59,282 nucleotides of DNA from Oscillospiraceae bacterium (GTDB taxonomy: Bacteria; Bacillota; Clostridia; Oscillospirales; CAG-272): contig SVTG01000010.1 of assembly GCA_015063895.1 (NCBI GenBank), positions 1-59,282 of the forward strand, given 5' to 3'. The position numbers and the translations under genes are program-made. This document shows positions 45,101 to 52,507 of the stretch, piece after piece; within the stretch, counting starts at the first letter, position 1, and each line of letters begins with the position of its first letter. Under the pieces are notes generated by a model that saw nothing but the letters and a program-made list of their open reading frames with translations, searched no databases and had not been told where the DNA came from.

Positions 45101-45891
45101 TTGAGCTCGTCAAGGGGTGCGACGCGCAGGAGGCCACGCTGATGATCCGCGCGCTGCTCGATAAGCTGGGCAGCGCCCTTGCCCCCACCGTAGAGGTGCC
45201 CGAGGAGATGCGCTTGTCCCCCGATACGGTCACGCTGACCGACGTGTCGGAACGCGGTGTCGCCGCGGTCATCTCGGGTGAACGCAAGACCCCAATTCTG
45301 CTCGGTGACGTCAGCTATTTGCAGCGCTACGGCATTCACGTCAGCCCCAAGAAGGACGGTCGCTATGAGGAGATCCGTCGCAATATGCTTTGCGTTGCCA
45401 TCGGCAATCGCCTCACGGCCCTCTTTATTGCCCGTTACCGTCCCGAGGCAGGTATGCTTTCGCTCAGCGAGGCGCTGGAGAGCGAGGGCGTGCGTCTGGT
45501 CATTCGCTCGGCAGACCCCGGTATTCACGACGAGCTCCTGCAGGAGCTGTTTGCCGATGCCGATCAGCCCCCTCGCGTGATGAAGCCGCTGGCTACCGAA
45601 AGCGATCTTTCGGCCGAGCGCGTAGATGCCACCGTGGTGGCCGTCGGCTCCGCCCGTGAGGCGGCGCACACCTTTGTCACGTGCCGCCGTATTCGCCGTG
45701 CTGTGCGCTTGGGACGCGTATGGCAGGTGCTTTCCCTGGTGCTGGGTGCAGGGCTGTCTACGCTCTTGACCTTCCTTGGGGTGCTTGACGCATTGCCTGC
45801 CTACGCCGTGGCCCTTTATGCCTTTTTGTGGAGTGGCACCCACGCGATGAGCTCTTACTTCACGCTGCGTGAAAAGGGCGAAATGGAATGA
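42139..45891 (+). CDS. Degenerate P-type-ATPase-like membrane protein with long repetitive N-terminus
   Basis: 1250 residues from ATG at 42139 (AAAGGAGG 10 bp upstream). Residues 1-690 are disordered, with two repeat tracts: about five 20-residue units of the type APVEEVAAEAEAPVEA, and later VADV(T/A)P units. About six membrane spans lie between residues 697 and 955. The rest follows a P-type ATPase: GRRGAIIGEQAVYE (after span 6), VAAVISGERKTPILLGDVSY (N-domain), LCVAIGNRLTALFIARYRPE, GVRLVIRSADPGIHDELLQE (P-domain) and a final helical hairpin. The phosphorylated DKTGT is replaced by LVLPDSACF, and the TGD and GDGxND motifs are missing, so transport by phosphoenzyme is not expected. A scaffold or regulator role is inference. 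It sits between rlmB and a radical SAM gene. Confidence 0.7.
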   Translation: MAEERKTDFSEADLVMQQLRAQLEADRGLSAEVAPAEVPLSAPTHDKEERQPQEPEQEQEQKQETNIEENAPVEADTPVEEVAAEAEEPVEANTPVEEAATEAEVSVEAAAPVEEVAAEAEAPVEAAAPVEEVAAEAEEPVEAAVPVEEVAAEAEAPVSAEPEIILIEDDTPLEVVEAEVEAAVAQAPQKRKKRLRIPRFDSISRMEAPVPLDSTAREEKKKRAAALAGEAEDSLFWQQTPVGQAPRYAPQRGASVVAAAAAKDRGKTHRHRPAPKPKNPDVIEEEVLGLTPDAAVPTPAVRGAAFAKASPVGKSAPVAEKAAPVVEKTAPVAEKATPVAKKSAFATENDPITIPKTPPVSARAPQQAVSEVSKPVADVTPVADVAPVADVPPAKDVTPVADVTPVADVTPVADVAPVEEAASVTAAPAFEQPTPDTGAEAAHGMDFLHASRRRGLRGRAMREKMARKSEENAGLTVEQLLSDIFGEGQGPAGHAWLSAQGKEPTAPTDKQGAPVAVAPAADPNTAAAPDVDAPTVVLGGQALVLPDEAALAKGQHLPDTPDSAQERAPQGTDPAEGEPSLAAEGEGEVPLFSAFSVHRRRDGALPRPKLTRRSADQLAFKRQLEESEQELELLVDLDYEEELGEVIGFEKIKAYHERRLNGKLERRASSRRHRQKYEYTAHAHDIGLSKFYAKQRRTHIISLTVMAFLLLVLFMFERSAVIRSFFGETAGDLHEPLYLAVGLLLFLVGVFMLRRHLVDGLWQLLCLTPNDNSLCALVVLVTLCYHAVLFFVPLDGAMTLFLSPAMASLCLLSLSEFFNWYREFSAFRVVSSKQQKYALLPRVSVGSKESSARRRLFENETHTRVWYVRPVGFIRNYFANTRKKTNHQRALGAQLLLLAALSVALALFKLAMGGSLPDAVHTAFVCFLISVPAVSVLLTSLPMFCGACLCLGRRGAIIGEQAVYESEGSTELVLPDSACFKQMPHEQFELVKGCDAQEATLMIRALLDKLGSALAPTVEVPEEMRLSPDTVTLTDVSERGVAAVISGERKTPILLGDVSYLQRYGIHVSPKKDGRYEEIRRNMLCVAIGNRLTALFIARYRPEAGMLSLSEALESEGVRLVIRSADPGIHDELLQELFADADQPPRVMKPLATESDLSAERVDATVVAVGSAREAAHTFVTCRRIRRAVRLGRVWQVLSLVLGAGLSTLLTFLGVLDALPAYAVALYAFLWSGTHAMSSYFTLREKGEME
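42343..42612 (+). repeat. 60-bp coding tandem repeat (Glu/Ala/Pro-rich)
   Basis: About four and a half units built from GAGGCCGCAGCGCCCGTTGA plus GGAGGTTGCTGCCGAGGCGG. A second tract of 18-bp units (CCCGTCGCGGACGTAACA) lies at 43261-43395. Confidence 0.9.
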
Positions 45892-45931
45892 TATACGCCG
45901 CGCCCACGGCGTTAGGAACAAGGAATTTGCT

Positions 45932-47794
45932 ATGAACGAAACAATCAGCTCACTGTTAAAGACCGTGGAAAAGCCCGGACGCTATTCGGGCGGTGAATAC
46001 GGCGCCATACTTAAGGATAAGGCGCGTGTGAAGGCACGCTTTGCCTTCTGCTTTCCCGACACCTATGAGATCGGTATGTCAAACCTCGGCATGCGGATCC
46101 TTTACGGGTGTCTGAACAGGGAACAGGATATCTGGTGTGAGCGCGTGTTTGCCCCGTGGGTCGATATGCAACAAAAAATGCGCGAGCACGGCGTGCCGCT
46201 CTGGGCGCACGAGTCGGGTGATCCCGTGAAGGATTTTGATATTCTCGGCATCACGCTGCAATACGAAATGTGCTACACCACCGCCTTGCAGGTGCTGGCG
46301 CTTTCGGAGATCCCACTCCTCGCCGCCGAGCGCGGCGAGGATATGCCGATCGTCATCGGCGGCGGTCCCTGTGCCTATAATCCCGAGCCCGTAGCAGACT
46401 TTTTTGACTGCTTTTCGATCGGCGAGGGCGAGGATAACCTCGTGGAGTTTACGAGGCTTTATATCAAAATGAAGGAGGAGGGCACCTATACGCGTGCTGC
46501 CTTCCTGCATCGCGCCGCAGCGACGATCAAGGGCATCTACGTGCCCTCGCTTTACACCGTCACCTACCACGCCGACGGCACCATTGCCGCCATCACGCCC
46601 AAATACGACGACGTGCCAAAGCAGGTAGAGAAGTGTATTATGGCCGATATGGACAAGGCCTTTTTTCCCGAAAAGCCCGTTATGCCCTATATCGAGGCCG
46701 TGCACGACCGCATTATGCTGGAGGTCTACCGTGGGTGTATCCGCGGCTGTCGCTTCTGCCAGGCGGGTATGATCTATCGCCCCGTGCGCGAAAAAACGCA
46801 CGAGGTCCTCAACCGCCAGGCAAGATGCCTTTACGATAACACGGGCTATGAGGAGATTTCTCTCACGTCTTTGTCGATCAGCGACTACACCGAGCTTGAG
46901 CCCCTGACGCGCGCTCTGCTTGACTGGACCGATAAAAATATGGTCAGTCTTTCCTTGCCCTCGCTGCGCGTTGACAGCTTCAGCCGTGAGCTGATGGACC
47001 GCATTGCCTCGGTACGCACCTCCTCCCTCACCTTTGCCCCCGAGGCGGGCACGCAGCGTCTGCGTGACGTCATCAACAAAAACGTCACCGAGGAGGATCT
47101 GCTGCGCGCCACACGTGTGGCGTTTGCGGGCGGCAAGACCAACGTCAAGCTGTATTTTATGAACGGTCTGCCCACCGAAACAGCCGATGATATCGAGGGG
47201 ATCGCAACCCTGAGTTCGCGCGTGGTGCACGAGTATTATCAGACCGAGGGGCGCCCCAAGGGACGCTCGCCGCAGGTCACCATCAGCGTTGCCTGCTTTA
47301 TCCCCAAGCCCTTTACGCCCTTCCAATGGGAGGCGCAGGATACCATGGAGGTCCTTAAGGAAAAGCAGGAATATCTGTATGAAAAGATCACCGACCGCAA
47401 GGTGCGCTACACGCACCACGATGCACGCGTCAGCCACATTGAGGCGGTGCTGGCACGCGGTAACCGCACGCTCGGCCGCGCGCTTTTGCTGGCCGTGCAG
47501 CGCGGCTTTTGCTTTGACGCGTGGGACGAGTTCTTTGACTACGACAAGTGGCTTGCCGTGTTTGACGAATGCGGCATAGACCCCGCGTTCTTTGCCAACC
47601 GACAAATGGGGCTTGACGAGATCTTGCCCTGGGACGTGATCGATATTGGCGTGAGCAAGTCCTTCTTCAAGCGCGAGCGCGAAAAGGCGTATGCCGCCAC
47701 CACCACACCCTCCTGCCGTGAGGCCTGCTCGGGGTGCGGCGCCAACCGATTGGGGGGTCTGCGTACCCCTTGCCCCGATTGCAAGGAGGTGTGA
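45932..47794 (+). CDS. B12-binding-type radical SAM protein (TIGR03960 family)
   Basis: 620 residues. The N-terminal half holds a cobalamin-binding-like fold (CFPDTYEIGMSNLGMRILYG, DILGITLQYEMCYTTALQVL, PIVIGGGPCAYNPEPVADFF). The radical SAM core has CIRGCRFC (CX3CX2C) inside LEVYRGCIRGCRFCQAGM, then SLPSLRVDSFSRELMD and TFAPEAGTQRLRDVINKN. The tail has six Cys (CREACSGCG, CPDC). In Firmicutes this family is linked to TIGR03936 and the rng-rplU region; the reaction is unknown, probably RNA modification. The start at 45932 follows AAGGAA. The next gene starts just after its stop. Confidence 0.92.
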   Translation: MNETISSLLKTVEKPGRYSGGEYGAILKDKARVKARFAFCFPDTYEIGMSNLGMRILYGCLNREQDIWCERVFAPWVDMQQKMREHGVPLWAHESGDPVKDFDILGITLQYEMCYTTALQVLALSEIPLLAAERGEDMPIVIGGGPCAYNPEPVADFFDCFSIGEGEDNLVEFTRLYIKMKEEGTYTRAAFLHRAAATIKGIYVPSLYTVTYHADGTIAAITPKYDDVPKQVEKCIMADMDKAFFPEKPVMPYIEAVHDRIMLEVYRGCIRGCRFCQAGMIYRPVREKTHEVLNRQARCLYDNTGYEEISLTSLSISDYTELEPLTRALLDWTDKNMVSLSLPSLRVDSFSRELMDRIASVRTSSLTFAPEAGTQRLRDVINKNVTEEDLLRATRVAFAGGKTNVKLYFMNGLPTETADDIEGIATLSSRVVHEYYQTEGRPKGRSPQVTISVACFIPKPFTPFQWEAQDTMEVLKEKQEYLYEKITDRKVRYTHHDARVSHIEAVLARGNRTLGRALLLAVQRGFCFDAWDEFFDYDKWLAVFDECGIDPAFFANRQMGLDEILPWDVIDIGVSKSFFKREREKAYAATTTPSCREACSGCGANRLGGLRTPCPDCKEV

Positions 47795-47799
47795 CGGAC

Positions 47800-48516
47800 G
47801 TGAAAAACAACGACGTAAAATTTACCCTGCCGATGCTGGAGGCACCGCGCACGCTGCGCCTGCGCTTTTGTAAGCTCGGCAATCTGCAATACATTTCGCA
47901 CCTTGACCTGCAACGCACCTTCAGCCGCGTGCTGGTCAGGGCAGGCCTGCCGCTTTGGTATACCAAGGGCTTTAATCCCCATATCAAAATGGTTTTCGGG
48001 CTGCCGCTGCCCGTCGGGTCGGAGAGCGTTTGTGAGCTTTTGGATATCCGCATTGAGCGCGATATGCAGGAGAGTGAGGTGCTGGCGCGCCTGAACGCGG
48101 AATTGACCGACGAGCTTGCGGTCACGGCCGTATATCCCGCCGCACGCAAATTTGCTGAGATCGCCTTTGCCGAGTATGAATATACTGTGGGTACGGGCGG
48201 CGCCGACGAGGCGCTTGCCGCGCGTGTGCGCGAGGCCCTGCAAGGGCCCTTGCCCGCTCTCAAAAGGACGAAGTCGGGCGAGCGCGAGGTCGATCTTGCC
48301 GAGGGGCTTTTGCGCGCCGACGTGCGCTTTGAAAACGGCGTGATCTCGATCGTTGCCGTAATGGCGGCAGGCGAGGGCAGATATCTCTCGCCCGAGGCGC
48401 TACTAGGCGCACTGCGCCAAAAAACGGGGATCCTCACGGGTGACCCCACGACCGAGCATTACCGCATTTTGCGCCGCCGCGTTTTGCTGGCGGACGGTGA
48501 AACGGAGTTTGAATAA
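47800..48516 (+). CDS. TIGR03936-family radical-SAM-associated protein (DUF2344)
   Basis: 238 residues: LRLRFCKLGNLQYISHLDLQ, RTFSRVLVRAGLPLWYTKGF, NPHIKMVFGLPLPVGSESV are the family opening. It normally occurs next to or fused to the TIGR03960 protein, as here. Function unknown. The start is GTG at 47800, set by AAGGAGGT at 47783-47790; an ATG-like alternative is absent. In many relatives rng, rplU, prp and rpmA come next; here rplU-prp-rpmA lies 36 kb away and no rng is in the window. Confidence 0.88.
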   Translation: MKNNDVKFTLPMLEAPRTLRLRFCKLGNLQYISHLDLQRTFSRVLVRAGLPLWYTKGFNPHIKMVFGLPLPVGSESVCELLDIRIERDMQESEVLARLNAELTDELAVTAVYPAARKFAEIAFAEYEYTVGTGGADEALAARVREALQGPLPALKRTKSGEREVDLAEGLLRADVRFENGVISIVAVMAAGEGRYLSPEALLGALRQKTGILTGDPTTEHYRILRRRVLLADGETEFE

Positions 48517-48517
48517 G

Positions 48518-49270
48518 ATGCAGATCAAGGATGGAATCAAAGAAAGTGAGCAGATCTTTTCATTTTTGCTGATCGGTCAATCCAATATGGCGGGGCGCGG
48601 TGAGCTGGGCGACGTGCCCCCGATCGTCAACCCCGATTGCCGCATGCTCCGTATGGGGCGCTGGCAGCGTATGGCTGAGCCCGTCAACCCCGACCGTGAT
48701 ATTTTTTCGGGCCGCTTTCACAGCGGCATCGGGCCGCAGGCAAGCTTTGCCGATGCCGTGGCACGCACCTGTGGCGTACGCGTGGGCATCATTCCGTGTG
48801 CCGACGGCGGCACCTCGCTTGACGAGTGGCGGGAGGGAAGCGTGCTTTACGACCACGCCTTGATGATGTCGCGCCTTGCTATGCGCACCTCGCGCCTTTG
48901 CGGTATTTTGTGGCATCAGGGTGAAAGTGATTGCCGCCATGGCGGTGTGGAGACTTATTTTGAAAAATTTACCGCCATGATCACCGCACTGCGCCGTGAT
49001 CTCGGGCAGGGGGATCTCCCCTTGCTGATCGGTGAGCTGTCGGCCCATTATGCGCCCGAATGGCAGATGGGCGATATGCCGCTTGAGATGAATGCGGTCT
49101 TTGCCCGCCTTGCCGCAACGCTGCCGAGCACCGCCGTGGTGCCCGCAGCCGACCTGCCTCTGAAGGAGGACGGGCTGCACTTTAACGCGCACGCCCAGCG
49201 CGAGCTCGGGCGTCGGTATGCTGCGGTCTATACCTCGTTGGCGGGGGCCCTGCCGTCGGTGTCGCATTGA
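48518..49270 (+). CDS. SASA-domain (sialate O-acetylesterase-like) SGNH esterase
   Basis: 250 residues. FSFLLIGQSNMAGRGELGD holds the block I Ser, GIIPCADGGTSLDEW follows, GILWHQGESDCRHG is the family block III-like motif, and DGLHFNAHAQRELGRRYA holds the Asp/His pair. CE6/SASA enzymes remove acetyl groups from xylan or sialic acid. No signal peptide is seen, so it would act in the cytoplasm. It starts 1 bp after the previous stop (CGGAG upstream) and is probably co-transcribed though unrelated in function. Confidence 0.85.
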   Translation: MQIKDGIKESEQIFSFLLIGQSNMAGRGELGDVPPIVNPDCRMLRMGRWQRMAEPVNPDRDIFSGRFHSGIGPQASFADAVARTCGVRVGIIPCADGGTSLDEWREGSVLYDHALMMSRLAMRTSRLCGILWHQGESDCRHGGVETYFEKFTAMITALRRDLGQGDLPLLIGELSAHYAPEWQMGDMPLEMNAVFARLAATLPSTAVVPAADLPLKEDGLHFNAHAQRELGRRYAAVYTSLAGALPSVSH

Positions 49271-50163
49271 TAGGTCTTTGCCAGCATCATGGCAAAGACC
49301 TCGTCTGCATCAAAGCTGCTGTCGCTGCTGCTTGACAGATTGCCGCGCCGCTGTACCCTTGCTTTATCCTGCGCCCACCATTCAAGCAAAACGCTGTATG
49401 CGCGCTTTTTGGTTTTGGCCGCCCATTCGGCGGCGCGGGGCAGGCGGTCATTGAGATACTCGCTCGGCACCCCCGCCTCCAAAAGCGCACCGCGCTCCTC
49501 ATAGGAAAGCGCACCCACGGTGCTATGTACCTCATCAAGGGGGAGGGCGCTTACACCCTGCGGCAAGGTCACGCCCGCGTTGGTGGGGGCGTGTGAGAGG
49601 GAATTATATTTACCGTTCTTTTCCTCGGGGGCGGAGCCCGTGGGGGAGAGAGCTGCCACCGCGTTTTGATTTGTTTCCTTTGGGGCGGAGCCCGTGGGGG
49701 AGAGAGCTACCCCTGCGTTTTGATTTGTTTCCTTTGGGGCGGAGCCCGTGGGGGAGAGAGCTACCCCTGCGTTTTGATTTGTTTCCTTTGGGGCGGAGCC
49801 CGTGGGGGAGAGGGACTTGTAAATTTCCTCTCGCCTTCTCTCAAATAGGCTTATTTTTTCTTTTTCTGCACTCTCCTCCTCTTCTCTTTGGGGTGCAGTA
49901 ACAGGGGGTAGCACCTCACCCCCCTCGTGCCCCTTTTTGCCGCCTGCCTGTCCGTCCAGCCTGCGCTTGATCACAGGCTCGATCATCAGGGCAAAGCTGT
50001 TGGTCATTCTATTTTTAAAAATAGGTAGGGGCTTGCCCTCGCGCTGGCGCTCGATCAGGGCGATCAGCAGGGCCTTGACCTCCTTGGCGGGGAGCTCGTA
50101 AACGGCGGGCAGCCAGTCGTAAAGCAATAAAAAGCCAAGATTTAAATTTGTTTTTTTGGGCAT
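49228..50163 (-). CDS. Phage-replication-like protein (DUF6291-like N-terminus) with 18-residue repeats
   Basis: 311 residues. The first 70 (GFLLLYDWLPAVYELPAKEV, KALLIALIERQREGKPLPIF, NSFALMIEPVIKRRL) recall the N-terminal domain of phage replication or DUF6291 proteins, a tentative match. Residues 117-175 are three 18-residue repeats (LSPTGSAPKETNQNAGVA) plus a partial fourth. The last 90 residues (LSYEERGALLEAGVPSEYLN, RAYSVLLEWWAQDKARVQ) resemble the C-terminal helical part of such proteins. No phage genes are near, so it may be a relic taken into use. It overlaps the 3' end of the esterase gene by 43 bp. AAAGGAGG precedes the ATG. Confidence 0.65.
   Translation of the reverse strand: MPKKTNLNLGFLLLYDWLPAVYELPAKEVKALLIALIERQREGKPLPIFKNRMTNSFALMIEPVIKRRLDGQAGGKKGHEGGEVLPPVTAPQREEEESAEKEKISLFERRREEIYKSLSPTGSAPKETNQNAGVALSPTGSAPKETNQNAGVALSPTGSAPKETNQNAVAALSPTGSAPEEKNGKYNSLSHAPTNAGVTLPQGVSALPLDEVHSTVGALSYEERGALLEAGVPSEYLNDRLPRAAEWAAKTKKRAYSVLLEWWAQDKARVQRRGNLSSSSDSSFDADEVFAMMLAKTYQCDTDGRAPANEV
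49628..49815 (-). repeat. 54-bp coding tandem repeat
   Basis: Three full and one partial copy of GGGGCGGAGCCCGTGGGGGA plus GAGAGCTACC..CCTTT, almost identical to each other. Confidence 0.92.
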
Positions 50164-50322
50164 TTGTTGTCCTCCTTTTTGTTTTGTTTGACTCTATTGT
50201 AGCAGAGGTCGCGCGATTTGTCGTCAACCGCACCCGAAAAATGTGCAGGAGCTGCCACGGGTGTGCGCCTCGCTTTATTTTTTGAAGGTAGTACGTCGGA
50301 AAATGACGGGAAAGAGGTTCTT

Positions 50323-51474
50323 GTGTCGGTAGAAATTTTATATCGGGATAGCGATATTGCCGTGGTCGTCAAGCCGGCGGGGCTCCTGTCGGAGGACGTG
50401 GGCGAGGGCTCCTTGCCGCACGCGCTTTCGGGCACCCTCGGCACCCTGTATCCCGTGCACCGTCTTGACCGCGTGGTGGGTGGCGTGATGGTATACGCCC
50501 GTCACAAAAAAGCGGCGGCCGCCTTGTCCTTGGCGGTGACAGAAAATCGCCTTGGCAAGGTCTATCTTGCCGTTTGTGAGGGGGTGCCCGAGGCACCCGA
50601 GGCGCGGCTTTGCGACCTTTTGTTTAAGGATAGCCGCCAGAATAAGAGCTTTGTCGTCAGCACACCGCGCCGCGGTGCGCGTGAGGCGGTGCTTTCGTAC
50701 AAGACCGAGGGCGTGGCGCTTTTCGGTGAGCAGCGCCTTGCGCGCCTTTGTGTGACGCTGGAAACGGGGCGCTCGCATCAGATCCGCGTGCAGCTTGCGT
50801 CGCGTGCGCTGCCGCTTGTCGGTGACGGCAAATACGGCGCGCGCGTAAAGGCAAAGGCCCCCGCGCTTTTTGCCAAGGCCCTCTCCTTTCCGCACCCGAA
50901 AACGGGTGAGGTGATGCGCTTTGAGGCGTCGCCCCCCGATGAATTTCCCTGGTCGCTGTTTGCGGCGCCGCTGGAGATCGAGCATAAATATCTGGTAAAA
51001 ATGCCCGACTTGGCGTGGGTCGCCTCGCGCCCGTCGTGTCGTATTTTGTCAATGGTGCAGACCTATCTTTTGGCCCCTGCGGGCGAAACGCACCGCGTGC
51101 GCCGCATACAGGAGGGGGCTTGTGTGCGCTACGTGGAAACGCGTAAGCGCCGCATCAGTGCCCTCAGCGCCACCGAGGAGGAGCGGGAAGTGACACTTGC
51201 CGAGTACGAGGCACTGTTGCTCCGCGCCGATCCCACGCGCCGCCCGATTGAAAAAACACGCTATCAATGGCCGTACGAGGGGCACGTGATGGAGCTTGAC
51301 GTCTATCCCTTCTGGCAGGATCGCGCTATTTTGGAAATTGAGGTGAAAAGCGAGGGCGAGGGCGTGCTGCTGCCCCCCGAGCTTGCCGTGATCGCCGAGG
51401 TGACGGCTGACAAGCGCTATAAAAATGTAAATTTGGCAAAAAGTGTGCCGAATGACGATATTTCGGGGAAATAA
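50323..51474 (+). CDS. RluA-type pseudouridine synthase fused to a CYTH domain
   Basis: 383 residues from GTG at 50323 (AAAGAGG 6 bp upstream). Residues 1-210 are a pseudouridine synthase: VVVKPAGLLSED, YPVHRLDRVVGGVMVYAR (catalytic Asp in HRLDR), TLETGRSHQIRVQLAS and LPLVGDGKYG. From 217 the chain continues in frame as a CYTH/triphosphate tunnel domain: LEIEHKYLVK (the ExExK motif), THRVRRIQEG, YVETRKRR, TRYQWPYEGHVMELDVY, ILEIEVKSEGEG and EVTADKRYKNVNLAK. CYTH enzymes bind triphosphates or make cAMP with metal. The fusion would combine RNA modification with triphosphate or RNA 5'-end chemistry; the true role is unknown. Confidence 0.88.
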   Translation: MSVEILYRDSDIAVVVKPAGLLSEDVGEGSLPHALSGTLGTLYPVHRLDRVVGGVMVYARHKKAAAALSLAVTENRLGKVYLAVCEGVPEAPEARLCDLLFKDSRQNKSFVVSTPRRGAREAVLSYKTEGVALFGEQRLARLCVTLETGRSHQIRVQLASRALPLVGDGKYGARVKAKAPALFAKALSFPHPKTGEVMRFEASPPDEFPWSLFAAPLEIEHKYLVKMPDLAWVASRPSCRILSMVQTYLLAPAGETHRVRRIQEGACVRYVETRKRRISALSATEEEREVTLAEYEALLLRADPTRRPIEKTRYQWPYEGHVMELDVYPFWQDRAILEIEVKSEGEGVLLPPELAVIAEVTADKRYKNVNLAKSVPNDDISGK

Positions 51475-51624
51475 GACAGCATTTTCAAAGAAAAGCTGCG
51501 GCATTTTTTGTCGGAAGTGCCGCTTCCTCCACGATACGACAAAGCCCGCAAAAAAGGTCGAAGTCAGGGGGAAGTACTGCTTCCGACAGGCTCCGACCTT
51601 TTCCGTTTCCGAAAAATTATCCAA

Positions 51625-51699
51625 AAACGGAAAAATATTTTGCAAAAGTACTTTACAAAACGGAAAAAGTGTGCTAAAATGAAGCCAAAGACGGAAAAG
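51625..51699 (+). promoter_or_regulatory. Promoter with three repressor-operator-like repeats
   Basis: TTTACA (51652-51657), 17 bp, TAAAAT (51675-51680). AAACGGAAAAA at 51625-51635 and 51658-51668, and a variant AGACGGAAAAG at 51689-51699, are spaced 33 and 31 bp, about three helical turns. The second lies between -35 and -10. An inverted partner TTTTCCGTTTCC lies at 51599-51610. Confidence 0.65.
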
Positions 51700-51711
51700 C
51701 GAGGTGCTTTT

Positions 51712-52503
51712 ATGGATTACATTAAGAGAATTAAGCAGCTGAAGAGCGAAAAAAAGATGACAAATGATGAGCTGGCCGAGAAAACAGGCATTGCGGTCGG
51801 CACGCTGTCTAAGATCCTGGCGGGTATCAGTGAGTCGCCCAAGCTTTCCAATTTTGTGGCGATCTGCGAGGCGCTGAATTGCTCGCTTGATTACATTATG
51901 TACGGCATTGAGGAAAACAGCAATAACTACACGCTTGACGATGAGGAGATCACCATGATCGAGCGCTACCGTACCCTTGACGCACGCGGTAAGGAAACGG
52001 TGGAGGCGCTGATCGCGAAGGAGGCGAGCTTCGCCCCTGCCGCCGAGGTGCCGCATACCACGCGCCGCGCGGTGCAGCAGCCCTTGTCCGCCCGCCTGAC
52101 GGCGGCGTATGCCGACAACAAAAACGGCTTTGCCCGTCGTGCGCTGCCACTCTTTGACCTGCCCGTTTCGGCAGGGGTCGGCGTGCTGCTGGATGGGGAG
52201 AGCACCGAGGAGATCACGGTCAGCGACAACTCGCGCACGCGCGAGGCAGATTTTGCCCTGCGCATCAGCGGCAACTCTATGGAGCCGCGCTACCGCGACG
52301 GCGATATTCTGCTGGTGCAGGAGACCGACACGGTGGAGTTTGGTGAGCTTGGCATCTTTATTCTTGACGGGTGCGGCTTCTTCAAGGTCTTCGGCGGTGA
52401 CCGCCTGTATTCCCTGAACCCCGAATACGGCGATATTCTGTTAAAGGATTTCAGCGACGTGCGCGTGGCAGGTCGCGTCATCGGCAAGCTGAAGAAAAGA
52501 TAA
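51712..52503 (+). CDS. XRE/LexA-like repressor with S24 peptidase domain
   Basis: 263 residues. The N-terminal HTH (MTNDELAEKTGIAVGTLSKILAGISESP) spans about 16-45, followed by LSNFVAICEALNCSLDYIMYG. The C-terminal S24 self-cleavage domain has FDLPVSAGVGVLL (Ala-Gly-like cleavage region), ISGNSMEPRYRDGDILLVQ (catalytic Ser) and the Lys region GELGIFILDGCGFFKVF. In the last motif the usual catalytic Lys may be shifted, so cleavage ability should be treated as likely, not sure. Such proteins are phage-type or SOS-linked repressors. It probably controls itself through the upstream repeats. GCGAGGTG precedes the ATG. Confidence 0.88.
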   Translation: MDYIKRIKQLKSEKKMTNDELAEKTGIAVGTLSKILAGISESPKLSNFVAICEALNCSLDYIMYGIEENSNNYTLDDEEITMIERYRTLDARGKETVEALIAKEASFAPAAEVPHTTRRAVQQPLSARLTAAYADNKNGFARRALPLFDLPVSAGVGVLLDGESTEEITVSDNSRTREADFALRISGNSMEPRYRDGDILLVQETDTVEFGELGIFILDGCGFFKVFGGDRLYSLNPEYGDILLKDFSDVRVAGRVIGKLKKR

Positions 52504-52507
52504 CGGC

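Noticed and set aside
46079-47605. Long minus-strand open frame (over 500 codons)
   Set aside because: It is antisense to the radical SAM gene, has no ribosome binding site and no recognisable domain; GC-rich codon use opens the opposite frame.
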